From contig NZ_JAFIBM010000001.1 in NCBI RefSeq assembly GCF_017833035.1, forward strand, positions 496,001 through 560,000: DNA of 64,000 nucleotides, read 5' to 3'. Source of the stretch: Frigoribacterium sp. PvP032 (GTDB taxonomy: Bacteria > Actinomycetota > Actinomycetes > Actinomycetales > Microbacteriaceae). Positions 39,101 to 46,011 of this stretch are shown piece by piece (the stretch's first letter is position 1; the number at the start of each line of letters is the position of its first letter). The notes under the pieces were generated by a model. It saw nothing but the letters and a program-made list of their open reading frames with translations. It was not told the origin of the DNA and searched no databases. The translations under genes and the position numbers were made by a program.

Positions 39101-39329
39101 CCCGATGGCGCTCGGCATCACCGGCCACGGCGGGTTCATCTCGCAGCCGCTGGCCGTCGTCGTGATCGGCGGGCTCGTGTCGTCGACCGTGCTGACGCTG
39201 GTCGTGCTGCCGGTGCTGTACTCGCTGTACGAGGGCTGGAGGGAGCGGCGGGCGGACCGGCGTGCGGGCGTCTCGGGCGCCTCCTCGGCCGGTGGCTCGG
39301 GTGGAGCGTCGGCCGACACCTCGGCGTAG
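36150..39329 (+). CDS. RND-family efflux permease (HAE1/SwrC-like)
   Basis: A 1059-residue proton-driven exporter of the AcrB/SwrC plan. It has an N-terminal segment (LVTIVVAVFGGIALTSLKQELAP), the large loop PGATPEVVNDDVSTPIEQ, a central segment cluster around VVDDSIVVIENIKRH (the proton-relay Asp pair) and a duplicated second half with the final segments (GVLMLVGIVVTNAIVLIDLV). The start is GTG 36150. Its tail is low-complexity Ser/Gly. The substrate is unknown; drugs or lipids are typical. No membrane-fusion partner is adjacent. Confidence 0.9.
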   Translation: MHLLSVFSLRNRALIALVTIVVAVFGGIALTSLKQELAPNVQFPQIAIVSSYPGATPEVVNDDVSTPIEQAVQIIPGLEGTTATSSTSQSTVSAEFTYGTDLGAAEQKIQSAINRLTLPDSVDTQVVTGSLDDLPIVQIAVTGYSADDTQALVDRLTNTTVPDLQKLDGVREASIYGDAGQRVVITPDTTALAAAGLTTQAFQDALDANGTLIPGGTLTENGQTLSIQAGQRLTSTDEVAALPLLGGTSAVTIDDVADVALSGAPVTSISRVDGQDALTIAVTKTLDANTVDVSTTVQDALPSLAADLGSDVDLSIVFDQAPFIQQSIDALAEEGLLGLVFAVIVILVFLLSVRSTIVTAISIPTSVLITFIGLQAAGYTLNILTLGALTIAIGRVVDDSIVVIENIKRHLAGGDGRVASITTAVREVAGAVTASTVTTVVVFLPLAFVGNITGELFRPFALTVTIALLASLFVSLTIVPVLAYWFLRAPKVHKHAPGAVGAGAGAGEQVQERLTTAASDPTDPAPLDRLRRVYVPVLRGTLRHPVVTLLVAVLVLGGTAAAIPLMKTNFLGASGQNTFTVTQTLAPASSLQVLSDAASKVETELDGVDGIETVQLTIGSSGTSIASFFGGTGDSTVTYSITTNEDADQDALQAEVRSRLDDVADAGDIELTASSGFGTSNDITVDVTAPDPDTLQTATETVLTAVGDLPGTAEAGSNLQAAQPVIGVVVDRAAAADIGLSEVAVGGIVSQAVQPFRVGSLEIDNSSVDIYTVDPTPPATLDELRALELPSATGPVRLDSIATVEQTNGPTSVTTTDAVRSATVTVTPSSDDLSSAGTEVDDAIAGLDLPAGADAVVGGAVADQSNAFSQLFLAVLIAILIVYIVMVATFRSLAQPLLLLVSIPFAATGAILLQLASGIPLGVASLIGVLMLVGIVVTNAIVLIDLVNQYRTRGLRVREALLEGASRRLRPILMTATATIFALTPMALGITGHGGFISQPLAVVVIGGLVSSTVLTLVVLPVLYSLYEGWRERRADRRAGVSGASSAGGSGGASADTSA

Positions 39330-39339
39330 CGACGCGACG

Positions 39340-39377
39340 ACGACGAACCTCCGCGGAACATGGCGGAGGTTCGTCGT
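39340..39377 (+). terminator. Hairpin terminator after the RND gene
   Basis: A perfect 15-bp stem (ACGACGAACCTCCGC and its complement) with an 8-nt GGAACATG loop, followed by TTCC, lies 10 nt after the RND stop. It shares its GACGAACCTCCG/GGAACA make-up with the hairpin after the helicase gene. Confidence 0.85.
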
Positions 39378-39497
39378 TTCCGCGTCGGGACAGCGCCGCA
39401 GATCTCCCGTCGGGCCCGCAGCGGGCCTAGATACGGCAAAGCGAGACAGATCGCGTCGGCGGCGGCCAGTGTGCAGGGATCCTGAGTCTCGAGAACC

Positions 39498-39571
39498 CGG
39501 ATCACTCTCAAATTACGGGCCGCTGGGCAGGGGCGGTGCGTGACTCGGTCGGATCACTCTCGAATCACGGG
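39498..39571. repeat. Two 22-bp near-identical direct repeats
   Basis: The units starting CGGATCACTCTC at 39498-39519 and 39550-39571 differ at two positions and are 52 bp apart, about five helical turns. They lie upstream of the helicase leader and may be paired protein-binding sites. Confidence 0.7.
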
Positions 39572-39874
39572 GTGGGCGAGCAGAGAGGGGGCGGGCAGGG
39601 CGGCAAGTCGAGGAGGCGGGGGTTCTGTTCCGGGGGAGGGTCGGGTATCGTGGACGGGTCGGCTCAAGACCGCGCGCCTGTGGCGCGCACGTCCTGCGGC
39701 GTCGCTCCCCGGACAACCACCGGACGCGACGAGCAGGGCACATGAGGGTTTGTACGTCTTGTGGGCCGGATTCACGACGGATCTCGTCGGGATGAATTCA
39801 CGTATGTGAACGGTCCTGGTCAATGGCTGCCCGGGTATTTCTTCGCGTCATCGCACAAGCCCGGAAAGAACACC

Positions 39875-41962
39875 ATGCCCCCCTACGACAAGACTCCTTC
39901 ACGCTCGCGAGGCACCGACCCGCACCGCAAGCCGGGCTCCAAGAGCTCCTCGCACCGCGGCCACCGCCCCGACGAGGCCGGCGCCCCCGAGCGCAAGAAC
40001 CGCTGGAACTCCGACGCACGCGCCGAGCACCGCGGCGAGGCCCCCCGCAGCGGCAGCAGCCGCCCCAACTGGGAGCCCCGCGAGAAGACCTCGAACAGCC
40101 GCTTCGCCCCCCGCGACCACGACGCCCGCAACGCCGAGCGAGGCCGCGACGGAGGCGCCCCCCGCTTCGGCAGGGACGGAGGCAAGGAGGCGGCCCGCGC
40201 CGGACGCGACGGACGCCCCGCCCGCAGCTGGGACCGCGACGCCCGTCCGGCCCGCGACTCCGGCGGACGCGACGACCGCGGCGGCCGTTCGTACGGCCGC
40301 GACGACCGCGACGCCCGTCCTGCACGCGACGATCGCGCCCCGCGCAGCTGGGACCGCGGCGACCGCAACGACCGTCCCGCACGCGACGACCGCGCCCCGC
40401 GCTCGTACGACCGCGACGACCGTGCTCCGCGCCGCGACGACCGCGACGCCCGTCCCGCCCGCCGCGACGACCGCGCCCCCAAGAACTACACGCCCGCCGG
40501 GCGCCCGCCCCGCGACGACCAGCCGGCCCGTTCGTACGGTGACCGTCCTGAGCGCGGCGGACGCACCTCCGGCGGCTCGTACGACCGCGACAGCCGCGGC
40601 GGCCGCGACGACCGCGCCCCCCGCAGCTTCGACCGCGGCGACCGCGGCCCCGGCGCAGCCGAGCGCAACGATCGCAGCGACTTCTACCCGAAGCGCGACC
40701 AGGGTGCGCACTACTCGCCCGAGGACGACGTCAAGCTCGAGAAGCTGCAGGCGGAGGTGCTCACGGCGCAGGACGTCGAGGGCGTCAGCTTCGGCGACCT
40801 CGGCCTCGGCGACAACATCGAGCGCCAGCTGGCCTCGATGGGCGCTGCCGCTCCGTTCGCGATCCAGGCCGCGACGATCCCGGACGTGCTCGCAGGTCGC
40901 GACGTGCTCGGCCGCGGTCGCACCGGCTCCGGCAAGACCATCGCCTTCGGCGCCCCGCTCGTCGAGAAGCTGATGGAGAACAACGGCGGGAAGAACCGCA
41001 AGATGGGCCGTCGGCCCCGTGCGCTGATCCTCGCCCCGACGCGTGAGCTCGCGATGCAGATCGACCGCACCGTGCAGCCCATCGCCCGCTCGGTCGGCCT
41101 GTTCACCACGCAGGTCTACGGAGGCGTGCCCCAGGCCCGCCAGGTCGGCGCGCTGAACCGCGGCGTCGACATCGTGATCGGCACCCCCGGCCGCATCGAG
41201 GACCTGATCGACCAGGGCCGCCTCGACCTCAGCGAGGTCGTCATCACGGTGCTCGACGAGGCCGACCACATGTGCGACCTCGGGTTCCTCGAGCCGGTGC
41301 AGCGCATCATCCGCGAGACCGCGCAGGTCAAGCCGAACGGCGACCGCGCCCAGAAGCTGCTCTTCAGCGCGACCCTCGACAAGGGCGTGGCGAAGCTCGT
41401 CGACGAGTTCCTCGTGAAGCCCGCCGTGCACGAGGTCGCCGGAGAAGACCAGGCCAGCTCGACGATCGACCACCGCGTGCTCGTCATCGAGCAGCGCGAC
41501 AAGACGGCCGTCATCGAGCAGCTCGCGTCGGGCCCTGGCAAGACGCTCGTCTTCGCCCGCACCCGTGCGTTCGCCGAGCAGCTCACCGACCAGCTCGAGG
41601 ACGCGGGCATCCGCGCCACCAGCCTGCACGGCGACCTGAACCAGGCCCGCCGCACGCGCAACCTCGGCCTGCTCACCAGCGGCAAGGTCAACGTGCTCGT
41701 CGCGACCGACGTCGCCGCCCGCGGCATCCACGTCGACGACATCGAGCTGGTCGTCCAGGCCGACATGCCCGACGAGTACAAGACGTACCTGCACCGTTCG
41801 GGCCGCACCGGCCGTGCCGGCAAGGAGGGCACCGTGGTCACGCTGATCACGCGCCCCCGTCGCCGCCGCATGGAGGAGCTGCTCGACCGCGCCGAGATCG
41901 AGGCCGAGATGATCGACGCCCGCTCGGGCGACGCCCTCGTCGACCAGCTGGCCGGCGTCTAG
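39875..41962 (+). CDS. DEAD-box RNA helicase with Arg/Asp-rich N terminus
   Basis: A 695-residue ATP-dependent RNA helicase. The first 280 residues are a disordered Arg/Asp/Gly/Ser-rich region with repeated RDDRAPR-like units. Then come the helicase motifs: Q region AAPFAIQAATIPDVLAG, GRTGSGKT, PTRELAMQ, VLDEADHM (DEAD), SAT, and HRSGRTGRAG in the second RecA domain. I chose ATG 39875, preceded by CCGGAAAG; an upstream GTG would lengthen it with an unlikely sequence. The Arg-rich part likely binds RNA. A terminator follows. Confidence 0.93.
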   Translation: MPPYDKTPSRSRGTDPHRKPGSKSSSHRGHRPDEAGAPERKNRWNSDARAEHRGEAPRSGSSRPNWEPREKTSNSRFAPRDHDARNAERGRDGGAPRFGRDGGKEAARAGRDGRPARSWDRDARPARDSGGRDDRGGRSYGRDDRDARPARDDRAPRSWDRGDRNDRPARDDRAPRSYDRDDRAPRRDDRDARPARRDDRAPKNYTPAGRPPRDDQPARSYGDRPERGGRTSGGSYDRDSRGGRDDRAPRSFDRGDRGPGAAERNDRSDFYPKRDQGAHYSPEDDVKLEKLQAEVLTAQDVEGVSFGDLGLGDNIERQLASMGAAAPFAIQAATIPDVLAGRDVLGRGRTGSGKTIAFGAPLVEKLMENNGGKNRKMGRRPRALILAPTRELAMQIDRTVQPIARSVGLFTTQVYGGVPQARQVGALNRGVDIVIGTPGRIEDLIDQGRLDLSEVVITVLDEADHMCDLGFLEPVQRIIRETAQVKPNGDRAQKLLFSATLDKGVAKLVDEFLVKPAVHEVAGEDQASSTIDHRVLVIEQRDKTAVIEQLASGPGKTLVFARTRAFAEQLTDQLEDAGIRATSLHGDLNQARRTRNLGLLTSGKVNVLVATDVAARGIHVDDIELVVQADMPDEYKTYLHRSGRTGRAGKEGTVVTLITRPRRRRMEELLDRAEIEAEMIDARSGDALVDQLAGV

Positions 41963-42002
41963 GCCGCACCGCGCCTCCTTCGGGGCCCTAGGCGGCGTGA
42001 GA

Positions 42003-42040
42003 GCGACGAACCTCCGTGGAACACCACGGCGGTTCGTCGC
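42003..42040 (+). terminator. Hairpin terminator after the helicase gene
   Basis: A 17-bp stem with one mismatch (GCGACGAACCTCCGTGG with its near complement) around AACA, followed by TTTCG, lies 40 nt after the helicase stop. Confidence 0.85.
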
Positions 42041-42082
42041 TTTCGCGTAGGCCCTCGCGGCGCCGCAGCGGGAACCGCGCTC

Positions 42083-42146
42083 GCACCCGCGGAACCCGCG
42101 CGGACCCAGCGGCGCGCGGGAGGGTGCGCGCGGGTTCGCCGGGTGC
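42083..42146. repeat. Long inverted-repeat element, copy A
   Basis: The arms GCACCCGCGGAACCCGCGCG and its near complement (42083-42107 and 42122-42146) enclose a short GC-rich loop. A related element lies at 43700-43761. Both stand at the ends of genes. Confidence 0.7.
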
Positions 42147-42196
42147 GGACCCGGGCCCGGGCACAGGTGCGCCGCGCTGCGGCCTAGGCTCGCAGC

Positions 42197-42925
42197 GTGG
42201 CACCGACCCGCGAGAGACCCGGCATCGTCCGTGTCCGCATCAGCGACCGCGAGGTCTGGCACGTCGCCGACCCGGCGCTGACCGAGGCCGAGGCCGAGGA
42301 GGCGGTGCGCGCGCACCGCGCCGCGAACGCTCCCACGAACCGCAGCGTGGTGCGTCGCGTGCTGGCCTGGAGCCCGGGGGCTGTGGCGCTCCTCCTGCTG
42401 GTCGGGGCCGTGGTGGGCACCGTGGCCATCATGAGCGAGCTCGACCTCGCCGAGCTGCCCGCCCGGTTCGCCGTCGCCGTGGTGTTGAGCGTGGTCGGGC
42501 TGGTCGTCGTGGCGGTCGTGGGCATCGTGCTGGTCGAGGCGCCCTGGCGACGAGGCGAGGCGGACGTCGGCGGGCCCGGGCCTGCGACCAGCCGGAGCGT
42601 CGTGCCGATCGAGGGCGCTGCGCTCGACTGGGCGTCCGACGCCACGAGTCCCGCGGACCTCTGGCGCGTGCTCGACGCGCTGTCTCTGCTGGCGGAGCTC
42701 GACGGGGCGCAGTGGCGACTGGTCGACGTCCTGTACGGGCGACTGGACGAGTGGGACGAGTGGGACGGCGGCGACGGCTCGGGTGTGGCGGCCAGGGGGC
42801 CACACCCGGCCCAGGCGGCCCTGCGTGCGGCCCAGGACCGAGCCTCCGCCGAGCTGATCGCGCTGGGACGCGAGGTCGGGCTACCTGCGATGGCGCTGAT
42901 CCGTCCCGTGACGGATCGCTCGTGA
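42197..42925 (+). CDS. Two-segment membrane protein, unknown function
   Basis: A 242-residue protein: N-terminal soluble part (VRVRISDREVWHVADPALTEAEA), two hydrophobic segments (about 56-76 and 86-110), then a soluble tail with a DEWDEWDGGD acidic stretch. I do not recognise it. The GTG start is 6 nt after a TAGGCT box (leaderless pattern). Its TGA overlaps the GTG of the next gene, which is similar in layout, so the two probably work together. Confidence 0.65.
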   Translation: MAPTRERPGIVRVRISDREVWHVADPALTEAEAEEAVRAHRAANAPTNRSVVRRVLAWSPGAVALLLLVGAVVGTVAIMSELDLAELPARFAVAVVLSVVGLVVVAVVGIVLVEAPWRRGEADVGGPGPATSRSVVPIEGAALDWASDATSPADLWRVLDALSLLAELDGAQWRLVDVLYGRLDEWDEWDGGDGSGVAARGPHPAQAALRAAQDRASAELIALGREVGLPAMALIRPVTDRS

Positions 42926-43644
42926 GCCGCTTCGTGGACGACGTGCCGGAGGGCACTCCCGGGCACGGCGACGAGTTCGATCGTGAGGCGAGCGCGGCGC
43001 ATCGTGACCGCAGCCACGACGCCGACGCTGGCGCGCGCAGCCGCTGGCTGATCGCCGACCCCGATCTGTCGAGGGACGAGGCTGCAGCGGCACTCCGCGA
43101 CGCGCTCACCTGGCCCCGAGCCGGCGGCGCGGCGGGCCCCGCCGTCGCGGGGCTCGCGGCCGTCGCCGGCGGACTGCTCGGCATCGCCGCGGCCGTCTGG
43201 CTGCTCGACCTCGTCGAGTGGCCCTCGTGGGCCGCCCTCGGCGCCGTGGGCGCGGCGGCCGTCGGCATCCCCGTCTGGGCGGCGACCGAGCGGCGCGCGA
43301 ACGGTCGGGCTCGAGCGCGGCAGCAGGTCGCGACGGCGACGGCACGCAAGTCCCTCGTGGAGGTGCCCGCGAGCTTCGCGACGTGGGCCGAGTCCGATGG
43401 GCGGTCGCTCGGACACGGCGACCTGGTCGCCCTCGCGCGGGCGGTCAGCGCGACCCGGACGGCCGCGTCTGCCCTCGACGCCTGGCGCTGGGGCGACCCC
43501 GAGGTCGACTGGCCGCACGCCCACGCCGTCGTCGATCCCGTCCTCGTGGCCGAGTACGAGGCCGCCCGGGCGGCGCTCGACGTGCTGGCCGGGCCGCTGG
43601 GCTACGAGGTGCCCGCGGAGATCGTGCCCGAGTCCCTGCGGTAG
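42922..43644 (+). CDS. Two-segment membrane protein, unknown function
   Basis: A 240-residue protein translationally coupled to the upstream gene (GTGA overlap). It repeats the upstream layout: soluble N terminus with WLIADPDLSRDEAAAALRDAL, two hydrophobic segments (about 74-92 and 100-118), then a soluble C-terminal half. The similarity of the DPxLxxxEA segment suggests the two arose by duplication. Confidence 0.65.
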   Translation: MSRFVDDVPEGTPGHGDEFDREASAAHRDRSHDADAGARSRWLIADPDLSRDEAAAALRDALTWPRAGGAAGPAVAGLAAVAGGLLGIAAAVWLLDLVEWPSWAALGAVGAAAVGIPVWAATERRANGRARARQQVATATARKSLVEVPASFATWAESDGRSLGHGDLVALARAVSATRTAASALDAWRWGDPEVDWPHAHAVVDPVLVAEYEAARAALDVLAGPLGYEVPAEIVPESLR

Positions 43645-43699
43645 GCAGGCGGTCCGGGGGGAGGCGATCCGCGCCTCCTGCAGGGCCTGCCGGTGTCGC

Positions 43700-43761
43700 C
43701 ACCCCTCGAAACCGCGCGCACCCGCCGGCGCGCGCGAGGGTGTGCGCGGGTTCAAGGGGTG
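43700..43761. repeat. Long inverted-repeat element, copy B
   Basis: The arms CACCCCTCGAAACCGCGCGC and its near complement (43700-43723 and 43738-43761) form a stem of about 24 bp with a few mismatches. It shares CGCACCC, GGGTGYGCGCGGGTTC and GGGTGCGGAC with copy A. It lies in the convergent gap before the DinB-like gene and may act as a bidirectional terminator. Confidence 0.7.
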
Positions 43762-43814
43762 CGGACGGCGCCTCACGACGAGACCCGGCCGCGGCACGGG
43801 GGCGGGCGCTAGCG

Positions 43815-44321
43815 CTAGCGGCGGTCGAGCAGGCCGCGCACGTACGACGCCTGGCCGAGGTGCTGCGTGCAGTCGCCGAGGATGCTGACGAGGCGCGAGC
43901 CGGCGGTGACGGGCGGGTCCCAGGCGTCGTCGACGACGTCCGTGTACGAGGCGGCGTCGAGCCCCTCGAGGTAGCCGCGCGTGCGCAGCGTGACCGCCTC
44001 GAGGTAGGCGACGAGGAGGTGCGGCTCGACACGCACCTCGCCCACCTCCGCTGGTGCCTGGCCATAGCCCATCTCGGCGTGGTCGAAGGGGAGCGCGAAG
44101 CGGTCGGCCCAGCCGTCGGCGGTCCAGACCTGGTCGGAGGCGGCGAGGTCGGCGATCTGCACGTCCTGTCCGCGGGCGGTGTGCCAGACGAGCCAGGCGA
44201 TCGTGTTCGCCTCGGCGTCCGGACGCCAGGCCAGGTCGTCGACCGAGAGGCCGTCGACGGCGGCGGAGGCGATGGCGGGGAGGCGGTCGAACGCCTCGAT
44301 GAGCACGTCGGAGGGAGTCAT
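43815..44321 (-). CDS. DinB/DUF664-like protein
   Basis: A 168-residue four-helix DinB-fold protein. It has the pattern LAWRPDAEANTIAWLVWHTARGQDVQ with a metal-binding His and a C-terminal His in DCTQHLGQASYVRG. Family members are metal-dependent, often mycothiol- or bacillithiol-linked transferases. A TAGGGT box lies 6 nt before the ATG on the minus strand (leaderless). Confidence 0.85.
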   Translation of the reverse strand: MTPSDVLIEAFDRLPAIASAAVDGLSVDDLAWRPDAEANTIAWLVWHTARGQDVQIADLAASDQVWTADGWADRFALPFDHAEMGYGQAPAEVGEVRVEPHLLVAYLEAVTLRTRGYLEGLDAASYTDVVDDAWDPPVTAGSRLVSILGDCTQHLGQASYVRGLLDRR

Positions 44322-44355
44322 CGCGCCACCCTACGACCGGGGGCGCGCAGCCGAC

Positions 44356-44868
44356 TCAGGCGGGCTGCGCGCCCGTCGTGCCGTCCTCGACCGCACGGCG
44401 CGTCAGCGAGTCGCCGATCGCGCGCATCACCGACGCGAGGAAGTCGAGCTGGCGCGGGTCGATCGCGTCGCGGAAGGCGCTGCGGTAGAACTCGCCCGTC
44501 TCGGCGACGGCGGCCTGGCCGGAGGGGGCGAGCTCGAGCACGACGCTGCGGCGGTCGGTGGGGTGCGCGCGACGGGAGACGAAGCCGGCCTTCTCGAGCC
44601 GGTCGATGAGGCTGGTGGTCGCACCGGTCGACAGCTCGAGCGCCTCCGCGGCGAGCTTGGGGGTGCTGTCGGGGTTGTTCGCGACGAAGACGAGGCAGGT
44701 GAGGTCGGTCGTGCCGATGCCGAAGTGGGTGGCGACGAGCCGCTCGACGCGGGCGTTCTGTGCGAGGAGCGTCGAGAAGGCGCCGAGCACGCCGTCGACG
44801 TCGACGAGGCCGTCGTCGCCGAGGGGAGGCGCGGTGCCGGCGGCCGGCTGGGGGGAGATGTCGGTCAT
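44356..44868 (-). CDS. MarR-family transcriptional regulator
   Basis: A 170-residue winged-helix regulator. The HTH reads TPKLAAEALELSTGATTSLIDRLEKAGFVSRRAHPTDRRSVVLEL, characteristic of MarR. It is divergent from the TasA-like/signal-peptidase genes across a 318-bp gap. Its target and ligand are unknown. Confidence 0.9.
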   Translation of the reverse strand: MTDISPQPAAGTAPPLGDDGLVDVDGVLGAFSTLLAQNARVERLVATHFGIGTTDLTCLVFVANNPDSTPKLAAEALELSTGATTSLIDRLEKAGFVSRRAHPTDRRSVVLELAPSGQAAVAETGEFYRSAFRDAIDPRQLDFLASVMRAIGDSLTRRAVEDGTTGAQPA

Positions 44869-45186
44869 GCGTGCGCTCCAGAGGGGGAGGAGGTGCGGCG
44901 GAAGAAGAAGGGATCGCGTGCGGCAGGTGAGTCCGCGCGATGTCTCGATCTCACTATAGCTCGCCTGTCAAGCAACACGGCGAACGAGGTACCCCCCACC
45001 ACTGGGGGCATCCCTCGGCTTGCAAGCTACTCGACACCCGAATAACTTGATTGTCGTACCACTTGGGCACCGAGCCACACGGACACCGAACCTCTCGACC
45101 ACCGGGAGACACGGAGATCGAGATGCTCAGGCCCCCACGAACTTCCGAACTGACTCACCACCACTTCTCACACCCTGGAGCCCACG
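44869..45186. other. Divergent control region between the MarR and TasA-like genes
   Basis: This 318-bp gap is less GC-rich than its surroundings and holds ACTATAGCTCGCCTGTCAAG (44951-44970), which on the minus strand contains a TTGACA and could be part of the MarR promoter. Near 45039 AATAACTTGATTGTCG is another AT-rich patch that may serve the rightward genes. No gene is evident. Confidence 0.5.
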
Positions 45187-45804
45187 ATGTCCCGTCCCAC
45201 CCCCCGCGCCGCCCGCCTCGCCGCCTGGATCGCCATCCCCGCCGCCCTCGTCGCCAGCGGCGTCGTCGTCTCGCAGGCCTCGTACTCGGCCTTCTCGTCG
45301 ACCACGGTCAACCCGACCAGCAACTGGACCGCCGGCTCCGTCGCCCTGACCGACGACGACTCGAACACCGCGCTGTTCACGGCCACCAACCTCAAGCCCG
45401 GCTCGACCGGCAGCAACTGCATCGCCGTCACCTCGACCGGCACGCTCGCCTCGGCCGTCAAGCTCTACGGCACCGCCGCCGCGACGACGAACAACCTGGC
45501 CTCGAACATCACGCTCAGCGTCGTGCAGGGCACCGGCGGCGGCTTCGGCTCCTGCTCGGGCTTCACCCCCCTCGCCGCGGGCTCGTCGCTCTACAACGGC
45601 ACGCTCGCCGGCTTCGGCACCAGCTACACGAACTTCAGCAACGGCGTCGGCAACTGGGCCCCCACGGGCACCACCGGCACCCAGACCACGACCTCGGAGA
45701 CCCGCGTCTACCAGGTCACCTACACGGTCTCGAACGCTGCGCCCAACACGACGCAGTCCGGCACCGCCTCGCTCGGCCTCACCTGGGAAGCCCAGAACAG
45801 CTAG
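45187..45804 (+). CDS. Secreted TasA/camelysin-like protein
   Basis: A 205-residue secreted protein. The N terminus has basic residues, a hydrophobic core (LAAWIAIPAALVASGVVVSQA) and then the SipW-type junction SYSAFSSTTVNPTSNW. The mature part is Thr/Ser/Gly/Asn-rich and beta-strand-like, with alternating motifs such as SGTASLGLTW, as in the TasA/camelysin family of fibre or sheath proteins. It lies 207 bp upstream of a SipW-type signal peptidase gene, which very likely processes it. Confidence 0.8.
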   Translation: MSRPTPRAARLAAWIAIPAALVASGVVVSQASYSAFSSTTVNPTSNWTAGSVALTDDDSNTALFTATNLKPGSTGSNCIAVTSTGTLASAVKLYGTAAATTNNLASNITLSVVQGTGGGFGSCSGFTPLAAGSSLYNGTLAGFGTSYTNFSNGVGNWAPTGTTGTQTTTSETRVYQVTYTVSNAAPNTTQSGTASLGLTWEAQNS

Positions 45805-46011
45805 AGCCCCGCTCGACTCCCGCCGGCGTCCCGAACCCGCCGGCGGGGCAGGGGTCCGTGGGATGCCCGACGCCCCACGGCCCCCTGCACAGCTCCACCC
45901 GCACCACCGCACGATCAGCACCAGCACCAGCACCAGCACCACCCGCACCGCCAGCACCGCACCCGCGCCCCACCAGCGCGGGCACCCGCACCGACCAGAC
46001 AGGAGGACGCC

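Larger units (their letters stand above)
39330..39874. other. Long upstream region of the DEAD-box helicase gene
   Basis: This 545-bp gap contains a terminator hairpin (39340-39377), two 22-bp near-identical direct repeats (39498-39571) and then a long GC-rich leader up to the helicase start at 39875. The last 150 nt before the start read like a transcribed leader, since RNA-helicase genes often carry one for autoregulation. No gene is evident. Confidence 0.6.

Noticed and set aside
36411-39128. A 905-residue minus-strand open frame opposite the RND gene
   Set aside because: The frame is an artefact of GC-rich DNA: the opposing plus-strand frame encodes a clear RND transporter with proton-relay motifs, and the minus-strand translation is Arg/Asp/Gly-rich low complexity without recognisable motifs.
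39899-42805. A 968-residue minus-strand frame across the helicase gene
   Set aside because: It lies opposite a clear DEAD-box helicase and gives Val/Ala/Gly-rich low-complexity sequence, so it is a shadow.
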